A DNA stretch of 64,000 nucleotides from Paramecium pentaurelia (taxonomy: Eukaryota; Ciliophora; Oligohymenophorea; Peniculida; Parameciidae), in NCBI GenBank assembly GCA_905183005.1, contig CAJJDO010000034.1:388060-452059 (forward strand), in the 5' to 3' direction. Numbering within the stretch: the first letter of the stretch is position 1; each line of letters begins with the position of its first letter. This document shows, piece after piece, positions 1-11,679 of the stretch. Below the pieces are notes generated by a model. That model ran no database searches. It was not told where the DNA came from and worked only from the letters and a program-made list of their open reading frames with translations. The position numbers were made by a program, and so were the translations under genes.

Positions 1-1
1 G

Positions 2-680
2 GAATATTTTTAGTATCTGCATCTAAACTCATCAAAGTTTAATATCTATCAACTTAAACTTGTGTGTTTAATTTAGGATTTTCAGTATGAAAGCAATATT
101 ATTCATTTTGATAACATGATAAATTTCCATTTTATTCCTCTCTATCCTAAGACTAATCAAAAAATTCTCCATCAAAATCATTATAGAATTAAAACATTTA
201 CAATATTTAAAATTTTAGAAATTAATTACATTTTGTAAATAATACATAAATTTATTAATAGATATCCAATCAGAATTTTGTATCCATTAGTATAATCTTT
301 TAAAGTATTAAAGAATAACAAACAATTTTAAAATATTGGTGTATAAATTGGATGATATCACTTTAGGATATATTCCTTTAAATAGTTTTGCATGAGTATT
401 CAATAATTTAAACTTAGTTTTTTTAGTAAACATAGTATTAATAACATTTGCTATTGGATTGATTTGTAAGAACTTTAAATTTCAACAGCAATATTCAATA
501 ATTCAATATAGACATTTATATATTAATATGATAAGAAGATTAAGAAATTCTTTTCCTTTTTATGAATCCAAAATTATGATTTAATATTAGATTTATGAAA
601 AAATCAAAAGTGTATGGGATAAATCATCAGATACAATTGAATAAGCTTCAAAAGAAAATATTAGGAGAAGTAGTTGGTGA
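2..680 (+). CDS. Hypothetical protein, 5' truncated, frame unresolved near 396-430
   Basis: The frame is open from base 2 with glutamine-coded TAA/TAG and Paramecium-like composition. A 26-nt intron (341-366, GTA...TAG) fits the 5' half. A second, coding-looking frame starts near 426 (a hydrophobic stretch, then a basic region) and ends at TGA 678-680. I found no GT-AG intron of the right length to join the two halves, so either a one-base error lies in the T run near 418-424 or this is two pieces. I recognise no domain. The start lies outside the window. Confidence 0.4.
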
Positions 681-731
681 TTAATTAAAAAAAAATGAAT
701 TCTGTTATATATATATATTAATATAAAAATA

Positions 732-1817
732 TCATTATCTAAGTATATTGAGCATCATCTAATATGTTTTTGCACTAATAGGTTTTGTTTAGTAATTTGG
801 AGGGGCATTTTTTGGAAGAATAGTCTTACAAAATTTTCTAAATTTCATTTCTGGAGTAGCCTTAGGTTATTAATAAAATAAATCAATTAGATTAAAGTCA
901 CTTTGTTAAATTAATTATTATTTTTAAATTTCGAGATCTGGTTAAGAAAGATCTGCTTTAACAGGTGTTTTGTAAATGAATTATTTTGATCGTACATTAG
1001 TAAATGAATTCTAAGGTTTTGGGGAATTATCAATTCTTCTATATTTTTTAGGAGTGCTATAAAATGCTCTTTCTCTATCTTTTAATATTTATGAAGGATG
1101 AAAAGGTTTAATTACATAGTTAAATTCTACAATAGATATTTTATTATCTTCATCTCTATCTGAAGCATGAAAGAATGCACAAATATCTTGTTTATCATAT
1201 TGAATATAATTGGTTTTAAAATAATTTTCTAAACTAAGTTTAATATATAAAATATATAAAATACTGTTATGCAGTGAAATATCCAAGTTAGTAATGATCT
1301 ATCATTTAGAATGCTTATTAGACTGATTCTTTGCATAAGTCTTTGATAATTTTGAGATGTTTAAAATTAGACAATTCTTAATGGAGTATTTTGTACAAAC
1401 CCCATTCAATTTCATTTGGTAATGTTTTATTGGCTAATACAAAATATGAATCTCTAGCAGCAGCTGTTTCTTTAAGAATAAGATCAGTTTTTGGTAATAT
1501 TTATTTAGCAAAACTACATAATGATTATAAAAATACTCTGTATAGGTTACTCTTCCATCTCTATTGAAATCCAAATATTAAAGTAAATATGATGCTTCTA
1601 AACTTGTGAGACTACAATTATTATCTAACATAAAATCAATGATATCTTGATAAGAAATTTCTCCACATCTACTTTTGTCCATTCTTTTGAATGCTCTAAT
1701 TTGATAAAACAATTTACCAGCATAAGGTTCAAATTATGATAATTAAGAAAGTAATTTTCTGACAGTTTCTGTTCTTCTTTCACATTCACAGATTTCAATT
1801 ATAAGTTCTGTTAACAT
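732..1817 (-). CDS. EF-hand calcium-binding protein (343 aa)
   Basis: Starts at ATG 1817 and ends at TGA 732, with introns 1514-1536 (23 nt) and 1234-1264 (31 nt); the spliced length is exactly 344 codons. Four EF-hand-like loops lie in two pairs. The clearest begin DFNRDGRVTYTD and DRDEDNKISIVE; the first (DKSRCGEISYQD) and third (DHYQLGYFTAQH) are weaker. A basic, Gln-rich tail of about 100 residues follows. It is probably a cytosolic or ciliary calcium sensor, but I cannot name the subfamily. The next minus-strand gene ends only 49 bp upstream of its start. Its first ~57 bases reappear after the N at 2857 because of the assembly overlap. Confidence 0.85.
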
Positions 1818-2856
1818 TTATTAATAAAATAATAATACTTAATATTAATATATATTATTATTATTATCAACAGTCACTTGGTCTGTAATAATCAGGAGCT
1901 TAACTTGGACATCTTTCATTCATATGTTCATATGGATCAATTGTATTGTATCCATCTAATTCCATTCTATGAGTTCCCATAATTTAACAATATGGTAAAT
2001 CTGGATCATTAATCTTACATTTATCAGGAACAACATAATTTTTATCAAAGAAATTTAATTAATAAACATCTTTTGGAGTAAATCTATAAAATATATAAAA
2101 TATAATTACTCTGTTGCTTCAACATGATATTATCCAAATAAACCAGCTGCCTTATATAATCCAATAACAAATGAAGAACATACTTAACTTGGTCCATCAC
2201 TGTAAATCCATTCATCCTTTTCAACCATAGCATATAAATCAGCCTTAATTTAGATATATGAGTAATACAATTTCTATTCCTCTTTTAGCAGCTTCTATTG
2301 TGATTTCTGGGATTGTCAATCCTTCAGTTCCTAATCTCTTATTTAATCCTTCTCCAACCATTTTTGATGAAATACTTGGTGCAAATTTTTCAATAAATGA
2401 AAATATATAAGTAGCTAATTCAGCACTTAATAAAGTGGGATAATTATCTTTAGGTGTATCTATCCATCCAAAAATAAAATTATGATAACCATATGGTTAT
2501 CCTTCCATAAAATTCCAAAATTTAAGAGCACCTTCTTAATCCCATTATGCTCTCTTCTCTGGACTCAATGGTAATATGGCTACATTAAATCCTGCATTTT
2601 TAGCATAAACTTTCCAATCTTCCCATCTATTCTTTTATATATTCTTTTTAGGCCAATACCATGCATCTTATGATTCTACTACCCATTTAACACCATCTAT
2701 TTCAAAAATCACTGCACTATGTTCTGATCTACTACCTGTTCCCCATTCAATAATTTAATCTAATCCATCAAATCTAGTAATAGCCAAAAAATCTCCTTAA
2801 TGAACCTCTTCTTCAGACCAATCTACTTAAACATTAGGTCTCTCTTTCCATCTATA
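1761..2856. repeat. First copy of a ~1.1 kb direct duplication ending at the N (2857)
   Basis: Positions 1761-2856 recur at 2858-3953 with several base changes and small indels, for example near 1864-1885 against 2956-2985. The single N sits exactly between the copies, and only the second continues into the rest of the gene. This is what an uncollapsed overlap of two contigs looks like. The small divergence suggests alleles or paralogous haplotypes rather than identical reads. Confidence 0.85.
1867..2856 (-). pseudogene. Truncated duplicate 3' end of the permuted papain-like gene
   Basis: This repeats the last ~990 bases of the gene at 2963-4720, including both 3' introns, and stops abruptly at the N. 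Its C-terminus ends in a slightly different residue set (RPSDC against RPDGC). It is most likely an assembly overlap carrying an allelic version, not an independent gene. If the duplication were real, it would be a 5'-truncated copy without signal peptide or catalytic histidine region. Confidence 0.7.
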
Positions 2857-2857
2857 N

Positions 2858-3953
2858 GACAGTTTCTGTTCTTCTTTCACATTCACAAATTTCAATTATT
2901 AGTTCTGTTAACATTTATTAATAAAATAATAATACTTAATATTAATATATATTATTATTAAATCAACAGCCATCAGGTCTATAATAATCAGGAGCTTAAC
3001 TTGGACATCTTTCATTCATATGTTCATATGGATCAATTGTATTGTATCCATCTAATTCCATTCTATGAGTTCCCATAATTTAACAATATGGTAAATCTGG
3101 ATCATTAATCTTACATTTATCAGGAACAACATAATTTTTATCAAAGAAATTTAATTAATAAACATCTTTTGGAGTAAATCTATAAAATATATAAAATATA
3201 ATTACTCTGTTGCTTCAACATGATATTATCCAAATAAACCAGCTGCCTTATATAATCCAATAACAAATGAAGAACATACTTAACTTGGTCCATCACTGTA
3301 AATCCATTCATCCTTTTCAACCATAGCATATAAATCAGCCTTAATTTAGATATATGAGTAATACAATTTCTATTCCTCTTTTAGCAGCTTCTATTGTGAT
3401 TTCTGGGATTGTCAATCCTTCAGTTCCTAATCTCTTATTTAATCCTTCTCCAACCATTTTTGATGAAATACTTGGTGCAAATTTTTCAATAAATGAAAAT
3501 ATATAAGTAGCTAATTCAGCACTTAATAAAGTGGGATAATTATCTTTAGGTGTATCTATCCATCCAAAAATAAAATTATGATAACCATATGGTTATCCTT
3601 CCATAAAATTCCAAAATTTAAGAGCACCTTCTTAATCCCATTAAGCCCTCTTCTCTGGACTCAATGGTAATATGGCTACATTAAATCCTGCATTTTTAGC
3701 ATAAACTTTCCAATCTTCCCATCTATTCTTTTAAATATTCTTTTTAGGCCAATACCATGCATCTTATGATTCTACTACCCATTTAACACCATCTATTTCA
3801 AAAATCACTGCACTATGTCCTGATCTACTACCTGTTCCCCATTCAATAATTTAATCTAATCCATCAAATCTAGTAATAGCCAAAAAATCTCCTTAATGAA
3901 CCTCTTCTTCAGACCAATCTACTTAAACATTAGGTCTCTCTTTCCATCTATAC
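2858..3953. repeat. Second copy of the first ~1.1 kb duplication
   Basis: Begins immediately after the N at 2857 with the first ~57 bases of the EF-hand gene and continues through the 3' half of the papain-like gene. Unlike the first copy it runs on into the rest of that gene, so it is the copy to use for annotation. Confidence 0.85.
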
Positions 3954-4720
3954 CCTGTTGCTTTTTCTATAAATTCTATATTTGATCTAATCATCCAATT
4001 TGGTGGATAACTACCAAAAATTGAACCTAAATAAGGATTTGCAGAAAACCCACCAAAAAATAATTCAACTGTAGTTAATAAATCTCCAATCCAATAATCA
4101 AAATGATCACATGTTCTAAAAATATAAGCACCAGCCAATCTAAATGCTTACTTTTATTATTCATTTCTGAAATGGAAATAAACCTTATAATCCTATTCTA
4201 TATTAATTTTATATAATATAATACCTTTCTTAATTTTTACAATATTATAATTCAAAGTTGTTCCAATCATGTAAAATTCTGAACATTGTTTTCCATTTTT
4301 ATATTTTCCTGGCATGAAGGTCACTTATACTTTGCTTTCAGCATCATTGTATTCATAACTCACTCTCATCTAAGTGAAACAATCATCCTCAAATGATTTA
4401 AGTTTTAAATTTTTAATATCATTGTTTATTCTTCCAACGTTTTGGAATGACATACCGAAAAATTCATGACTGTCACTCTTTTTACAAGTTAAAAGTTGTG
4501 TTTGATCTTAATTAAATCAAAATTTACTTAAACTCAACAAATTGTTCATCAATTATTCATATTTTTCTTTTGGGTCCTCATCCTCATAATAATGAATATT
4601 ATATATTGTTTCATTCTCTCCTTCCTCTACAACCTAAGTACCCTGCAATCTATCAATTACTGTTCTTTATTGGCAGAGGCTTACACCAAGAATCAAACCA
4701 ATTATAAAGATTTTATTCAT
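2963..4720 (-). CDS. Secreted permuted papain-like (NlpC/P60-fold) hydrolase (561 aa)
   Basis: Begins at ATG 4720 with a clear signal peptide (MNKIFIIGLILGVSLC) and ends at TGA 2963. Introns are 4507-4527, 3340-3364 and 3180-3205, and the spliced length is 562 codons. The C-terminal half has a 'GDFLAITRFDG' strand followed by SGHSAV, and about 130 residues later VCSSFVIGLYKAAG. A His motif before a Cys motif is the order of the circularly permuted papain-like families (YebB/YiiX and LRAT-like), so I infer catalytic His and Cys there. The N-terminal ~200 residues are an unrecognised, possibly beta-rich region. Targeting to the secretory pathway or phagosome is inferred from the signal. Substrate is unknown. 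Confidence 0.72.
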
Positions 4721-4811
4721 ATTATTATTACGTCATTCACTTCACTGTTAATCTCTATAGATTTAATTATTTCTCATAACTCAACAATAACTATATATTA
4801 TAAAATAAATT

Positions 4812-7786
4812 ATGGCTTAATAAGAAATTTAAAGAAAAGCTAAAGCATACTTAGATAAACATTAAATTGAGGAAATATTGGGAGATTTGGTAACTACTCT
4901 ATCCTATCACCAAATGAAAAATCCCATTATATATATTGTACTACATTGAATTTATTATATTTTAGATTAAATATTTGTGCACTGTTCACTGTACACCAAA
5001 AGAATTATAAGAGGCAGGTATACAAATAGATAACAGAGAAAAAGTAGAATAACCAATTCTTTGCTTACCATTTCCAAATTTATCCCAACATTAAGGTTCG
5101 ATCAAAAAATTGACAAAAGAATAATTTTATGCTTGCAAAAATAAAATCACTGATTAAGGAAATAATTTTAGATCTATTTGCAAACTCATACAAGATAATC
5201 CTAAATCTAAACCTGGTCTTTTTGCTGTTGATCCAAGTTCATATCTAATTTATAGTGATCTTTTTGATTCCATAGTTAAAGAAAAAGGTTATTTAGGCAC
5301 ACCTATTAAAGACATGTCATATACACTTACATCCTCCATTTTAGAAGATGTAAAACCATTTTTAGAAGAATCTATTTTTGTTCTCAGAAGAAATGTTCCA
5401 AAATAGAGATTTGGTTCTACTTTATAAAATAGACAAGCTCTAACCAAAGAATTACTCTAAGTTCTGTCGAAATAATCAATTATTAACTATTCCTTACATA
5501 ATGATTTATCAGCCATGGCACAAGAAGATGTTAGAAAATTATAAATTAATGATAAATTATTTAAGAAAAAAGATCCAAATCAAGCAATCATCAATCAAAT
5601 ATTTAAAGGTTTGCGTCATCCAGATTGGCCTTCTGATAGAATGGTACTTTAATCAAATGATAAATAAAATATAGTTTGGATTAACAGAGAAGATCATCTT
5701 AAATTCAAGTTTCTCAATTTGGAAAAATCATCTATTATTGATGCTTTGGATACATGTTGCAAAATGAACTAATACTTAGATTCAAAAGATTTAGTCAGTT
5801 TTGATGATAAATTTGGATATCATACTGTTAAACCATAATTTAGTGGTCTAGGACTCACCTTTACATTAAAATTTAAATTAGATCCATAATCAATTAATAA
5901 AATTAAATCAAATAATAATAACTTAAGTTCTAAAATACAAAACAAAGTGTTCAATGTTTAAACTAAAGAAAAAGATAAGTACTTTACAATTAAATCAGAA
6001 AGATGTACAGGATTAACAATGAAATAATATGTAGAATAGTTATGTTAAATTCTCTCCATATTATTTGAAGGAGTAATAAAAAAGCCAGAAACTTAAACTA
6101 TTGAAAAGTAATTTAAGAATGAATTACAAATTTAATAACAATAATAACAATAACAATAATAATAACAATAATAATAATAACAATAATAACAATAATAATA
6201 ATAATAATAACAATAATAATAACAATAACAATCAATGGCAAAATTATAAGATGAAAATAATACTATGTCTCCTTCAAAACCTGCTTCATCACCCTCGCAT
6301 GTAGCAATTGATATTTTATAAAATCAACCTGAAGAATAGGAATATGCAACTTTACACAAAAAAAGATTAGAAACATTTTCAAAAAAATAAAAAGAAATAA
6401 ATAAAACTAGGTGGAACAAAATATGTGAATTGAAAGAATTAATAGGATTGTTAAAGGATGATACTTTTTATTTTTAAAATATAAATAAAAAATTCATGAT
6501 TGTTAGAAGAAATCTAAAAATTAGACGAAAAAATGTTGAAGAGATTATTGGATTAAAGAACTAATAAGTATCAGATTAAATTTTAAAGGAATGTAATTTA
6601 AATGGTAATTGTGATAAGGGCATATTTCAGTACAAATATAAGGGTTATGAATATTATGTGGCAATTGAGCTTGATGACGATTTAACCTTTATATTTCCTA
6701 TTATCAAGATTTCGATCTCCTAATAATTATAAAAAATACAAAGAATAGTTGATTAATTCTTACCTAAAGACTAACAATATGCTTGGGATAATTAATATGG
6801 ATATTTAACTAATAATAATAATTATTTAGGCAGTGGAATAAGCATTACTTGTGATTTTCCATAATTTATTCAAAATGAAATTCCTGGAATTTTGAAAGAA
6901 TTGATTTAAGATGATTCTATATAAAACTCGAATAATTAATTTTTAACTCTTACTTCTTTAGATGAATACAATCTTCAAATTTACAGAAATGCTGTAAATG
7001 AGATATTGCTCAAGTAAAAATAGCATAATTAATTAATAAAAAAAGCAGCAGATAATTAAATATGTGAGAGTGATTGCTATATAAATGATCAATTATGGGC
7101 ACCTTCAAAGAAATGCTTTGAAGACTTTGAAGCATTGTATACATAATATATTTGGAATTAAGGTAAAAATTGATTTATAACAAAGCTATAGCATATTTTA
7201 ATGGAAAACATGTTACTCCTTTCAAAAATTATGATAAAATCAAGCCTGATTCTTATAAACTTAATATACCTCAAAATCCTACCATAATAAATATCAAATG
7301 CACATTTTACAGAAACTTTGAATCATAAAAATACAAACATGAAATGTCGATTTAAGATAAAATAAAAATGAAAGTAAGATTACTCTATTAAATGTTTAGA
7401 CTAAATACAATGAATTTATGAAAAATAATGGGTGGAAATTTGGAAAAACTCATCATTTGGAAATTAGTTTTGACAGTAAACCTGAAGAATTTATTTAGAA
7501 TTTCTGTAATCATTGGAATTCACTTATTGAGTAAGGTTAAGAATTTTAAAAAAATGGCAATATAGGATTCTATGGGCCAAATTTAAATTAAAGTTTATTA
7601 GAAGGATTCCAATTAGAAATAAAAACAAATAAACCAATTAATCCAGAATTAATTAAGAGTTTTAATTATAAACCTTATTATCAAAAAAATGGAATGATTA
7701 ATTAGGAAGATGCAATTATAACAATTATTAGTAATAGACCTTGCGTTCTAGAATTCGAATTAAATTTGATTTAAGAATTATTGTGA
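4812..7786 (+). CDS. Tandem phosphagen-kinase-like protein with RIIa-like N-terminus, catalytic Cys lost (963 aa)
   Basis: Introns are 4938-4965, 7163-7191 and 7374-7399, giving 964 codons ending at TGA 7784-7786. Residues ~5-45 resemble an RIIa/DPY-30 docking-dimerisation domain. Residues ~100-430 align by eye with creatine/arginine kinase: a 'DP.SY..Y.DLFD' segment, RHPDWPSDR, then NIVWINREDHLKFKF matching the conserved NEEDH region. The catalytic-Cys motif (CPSNLGTG in active enzymes) reads KPQFSGLG. A 33-residue polyglutamine run (6133-6231) leads to a second, weaker kinase-like domain with GYLTNNNNYLGSG at the same place. Both cysteines are therefore replaced, and the loop arginines look lost. 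Probably a non-catalytic, perhaps ciliary, scaffold; that role is inference. Confidence 0.75.
6133..6231 (+). repeat. Polyglutamine tract of mixed TAA/CAA triplets (33 codons)
   Basis: An in-frame run of TAA and CAA triplets, all glutamine in this code, separates the two phosphagen-kinase-like regions. Interruption by CAA distinguishes it from the pure TAA tract at 32515. Confidence 0.9.
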
Positions 7787-7948
7787 ATATTATTTCAAAC
7801 AATTAAAACAAAACAATAATTTACTTTTGCTTTCATTTTAAATATTACTGAAGTGCATCGTTCTCAATTTCTATATTATTCATTTATAGATGAAATTTTT
7901 TTTATTTTTTTTACTTTTTTTTTCTTTGATAAATTCAGTTACGTATCC

Positions 7949-8870
7949 TCATTTATGTTTTAAGGTTGACATTATAATCTTAAGGATAAATAAATTTAAA
8001 TAATTTATAAGCTTACCTATAAAACAGAGCTCTTCTACTGAAACTAAGATCTTAATTATATTTATTTTATTTTCAAGAATCTCAACAAGAAGGATTTTAT
8101 AATTAACATAGATTTCAAAGCTTCGATACATCGCAAATGTGAGTACTCTTTAATAGCTATTAATCATAACATTTTCTAATGTATTCTCTATATAAAATGT
8201 CTAAAATTAAGTACTTAATGAATCAATGTTTATGACAGATTTTTAACTTAAATCTCCTTAATAAAAATTATTCTCATATAAATTTCAAATAAAATATTTA
8301 TAATTCCAAATAATAAAGTTCTTTCTTCTATATTAGATACTCTCTTTTACCAATTTTACTAACTTTATTAATTTCCTCAATAGTAAATTACTTTTTTTAA
8401 TTAGAATAGATAAATTAATATTTCATTTTCTCATTTATTTTCAAGTAAATCATAAAAATAATCATCTTTGTCAAATTATTATTAAATATATATTAGTGTC
8501 ATAAATCTTCTATATTAATTAAATATCTATTTAGAAACTAGAATAGTAATTTATTAGTTTTGCAAGTTATTCAGAATATTTAAGATATTCATTAAATGTT
8601 AATTATAGTAAATATGGTAAAGGAAAAAACTAAATTAACTACCAATCATACTGAATTTTCATTACTAGGCTTAACATAAGGTAGTTTAAGTTTTCTTAAG
8701 ATATGGTCTTCTTCTTATTCAATTAAAAATTCAGGAGTAATAAGAGGCAGTAATTAAAATTATTAATTATCAAGTTATATAAATGATTAAAGACTATGCT
8801 CTCTAAATCTATGATTTTATTTAACTTTCACATATTATTTTCAATCAATTTTCTTCATTTTATTTATCAA
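7949..8870 (-). pseudogene. Disrupted or mis-sequenced minus-strand gene, unknown function
   Basis: A coding-looking frame runs down the minus strand from about 8870, has a plausible 22-nt intron (GTATGATTGG...TTTAG near 8632-8653) and ends at TGA 7949. The best peptide includes EEDHILRKLKLPYVKPSN upstream and FAMYRSFEIYVNYKILLV near the end. The frame meets TGA at about 8476, 8426 and 8271 and can be continued only by shifting +1 each time; no intron of the right length is present. It may be a decaying gene or a region with base-calling errors. With one stop codon, random frames of ~60 codons are expected here, so parts may be fortuitous. Confidence 0.35.
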
Positions 8871-8911
8871 ACTTTATTATGAAAAATTAAGGTTTAGTCT
8901 TGATATAATAA

Positions 8912-9957
8912 TAATTTAGACAACATAATTATCCAATTAGTTTAATAAGACATTGATGGTAATATTAAATAGTTATAAATATTAATGGACAATAAGTCAG
9001 TGATCATTAAAATATTAAGAACTAATACTGAATATAATGATAATAAAAATGAATTTAGTAATTATCTTTGAACTTTATAGGGTATAAATAGATTAAGTAA
9101 AGTTTAAATTTTGATTATATATTTGTAAAAGTCATATAAATATCAAAATTTGATTGTTCGTAATACTATTAAGAATTTAATATTATAAATATATATAAAA
9201 ACGGATGATTGATCGTCTGATAATATGTTTGGCAATATTGTTAATGGTTGGAAATAATTATGCTTTTGATATTCCTCAAGCACTAGAGATTCCAATCGAA
9301 AAAGAGTTTAAATTAACATAAACATAATTCAATTTGTTATACAGCATATTTGCAGTTCCAAACATAGGATTATCTATAGGAGGAGGTATTATGATAGATA
9401 GGATGGGAGGAAGATGGGGAGTACATTTAATACAATAAATAGGTATTTACATTTTCATTAATGCTTGGACTGTCATAATTATTTATAGCATTTGGTGGAT
9501 GCTATTAAAAATATTATATGATGTTAGTAGGGAGAGCTATATTTGGAATAGCAAGTGACTTATTACACATAGCAGTATTTAAAGTGATTGCAAGAAGGAT
9601 GCCACATTGTTTAGGAACAGCAATGGGATTGATTTTAACAGTTCCAGAATTGGCAGCAGCATTGAATTCTTTTTTATCACCATATCTATTTGAGAAAACT
9701 CATTCTTTAGAGTTGCCTTTACTTTTTGGATTATCGTTGTGTATATTGGTATATTGAATAATCCTAACATTAAAGTCATTCTTATCTGGATTACTAATGA
9801 TATATTTAGACACAAAATATGATGCATGTTTAGTAGAAGAACCAGATGAAGAAGTTTCATTATCTAAATGTAAGTGATCAAACTAAAATAGTTAAGCTTA
9901 CTAAACCATTTGTTAGAATGAGTCTAATAACAACATTGATGTTAGCAGCTTATGTTC
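8912..9957. repeat. First copy of a 1046-bp direct duplication ending at the N (9958)
   Basis: 8912-9957 recurs at 9959-11004, identical as far as I compared. The N separates the copies and only the second continues into the complete transporter gene, indicating an unmerged contig overlap. Confidence 0.9.
9205..9957 (+). pseudogene. Truncated duplicate 5' end of the MFS transporter
   Basis: Repeats the start of the transporter at 10252 and stops at the N. It is best treated as an assembly artefact rather than a second gene, because it breaks off exactly at the N. Confidence 0.8.
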
Positions 9958-9958
9958 N

Positions 9959-11004
9959 TAATTTAGACAACATAATTATCCAATTAGTTTAATAAGACAT
10001 TGATGGTAATATTAAATAGTTATAAATATTAATGGACAATAAGTCAGTGATCATTAAAATATTAAGAACTAATACTGAATATAATGATAATAAAAATGAA
10101 TTTAGTAATTATCTTTGAACTTTATAGGGTATAAATAGATTAAGTAAAGTTTAAATTTTGATTATATATTTGTAAAAGTCATATAAATATCAAAATTTGA
10201 TTGTTCGTAATACTATTAAGAATTTAATATTATAAATATATATAAAAACGGATGATTGATCGTCTGATAATATGTTTGGCAATATTGTTAATGGTTGGAA
10301 ATAATTATGCTTTTGATATTCCTCAAGCACTAGAGATTCCAATCGAAAAAGAGTTTAAATTAACATAAACATAATTCAATTTGTTATACAGCATATTTGC
10401 AGTTCCAAACATAGGATTATCTATAGGAGGAGGTATTATGATAGATAGGATGGGAGGAAGATGGGGAGTACATTTAATACAATAAATAGGTATTTACATT
10501 TTCATTAATGCTTGGACTGTCATAATTATTTATAGCATTTGGTGGATGCTATTAAAAATATTATATGATGTTAGTAGGGAGAGCTATATTTGGAATAGCA
10601 AGTGACTTATTACACATAGCAGTATTTAAAGTGATTGCAAGAAGGATGCCACATTGTTTAGGAACAGCAATGGGATTGATTTTAACAGTTCCAGAATTGG
10701 CAGCAGCATTGAATTCTTTTTTATCACCATATCTATTTGAGAAAACTCATTCTTTAGAGTTGCCTTTACTTTTTGGATTATCGTTGTGTATATTGGTATA
10801 TTGAATAATCCTAACATTAAAGTCATTCTTATCTGGATTACTAATGATATATTTAGACACAAAATATGATGCATGTTTAGTAGAAGAACCAGATGAAGAA
10901 GTTTCATTATCTAAATGTAAGTGATCAAACTAAAATAGTTAAGCTTACTAAACCATTTGTTAGAATGAGTCTAATAACAACATTGATGTTAGCAGCTTAT
11001 GTTC
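9959..11004. repeat. Second copy of the 1046-bp duplication
   Basis: Starts directly after the N at 9958 with ~290 bases of AT-rich upstream sequence, then the transporter start. It continues past 11004 into unique sequence. Confidence 0.9.
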
Positions 11005-11679
11005 CATTTTTAGATAATGCTAATAAATTTTATCATGAGAGATTTGGATTCAGTATTATGCATGCTGGTAGAATAGTTACTGTTGGATATATTGTAGCAG
11101 GTATTATAATATTTATAATAATTCTAGCAATATCATCTCCAATAATTGGAAAAATAAGTGACTCTTTTACTCACAAACGCCAAGCTCTAATTTTCATATC
11201 GACTTTAATGTTCTTTCTATCGCATTTACAACTCTATTATATGCCTCATTCTACACATCCAAATTATATGTCAGTTTTCGCGTAATTTATATTTTCTATC
11301 TATGTAAAGTTTGATAACTTTGGGATTGTCTTATGCTTGCTATTCAAGTATTCTGATGCCTGCATTGTAATCAACTGTACCTGAAAATATGCTAGGTATT
11401 TTACTTATATTATTAAGAGCTACTGCATTGGGAATATTGGGAATAATAGAAAATATTTGTATGGCTGCAGTTCCAATGTTATCAGGGTTTGTTTACACTT
11501 TTTTAAAGGGAGAAAAAGATAGAATGAAAGATGTTGATATTATTTATTTAGTATTAGCAGGAATAGGGGTTTGTTTATCTATAGGAGCATTACCGAATTA
11601 AGATAAATATTTTAAGAATTAAAAAGATGCAATTAAACAGTTATATCAAAAACATGAAGAAAATAACAATTTAATTTGA
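10252..11679 (+). CDS. Major facilitator superfamily transporter (two apparent frameshifts)
   Basis: Starts at ATG 10252 (MIDRLIICLAILL) and ends at TGA 11677-11679. Multiple hydrophobic helices, the loop GGGIMIDRMGGRWG between the first helices and MMLVGRAIFGIASD are typical of MFS permeases; the second half has MLSGF and other helix features. Plausible introns are 27 nt near 10795-10821 (AAG acceptor), 22 nt near 10917-10938 and 27 nt near 11100-11126. The frame changes without a usable intron near 10500 (a T4 run, where one more T restores the conserved helix) and again near 11312. Either base errors or a real pseudogene. Substrate unknown. Its stop is close to minus-strand sequence, a convergent arrangement. 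Confidence 0.7.

Noticed and set aside
4592..4843. Plus-strand frame over the start of the papain-like gene
   Set aside because: It overlaps the minus-strand signal peptide and N-terminus, which has introns and a full-length continuation.
5090..5105. tRNA-like GGTTCGATC box
   Set aside because: It lies inside a coding exon and no cloverleaf can be formed around it.
9579..9860. Minus-strand open frame inside the transporter copies
   Set aside because: Antisense to MFS helices, whose + frame shows conserved transporter motifs; hydrophobic antisense frames are expected there.
10500..10543. A 56-nt intron ending in TTTATAG to bridge the transporter frame break
   Set aside because: It would delete a conserved transmembrane helix; a one-base error in the T run fits the protein better.
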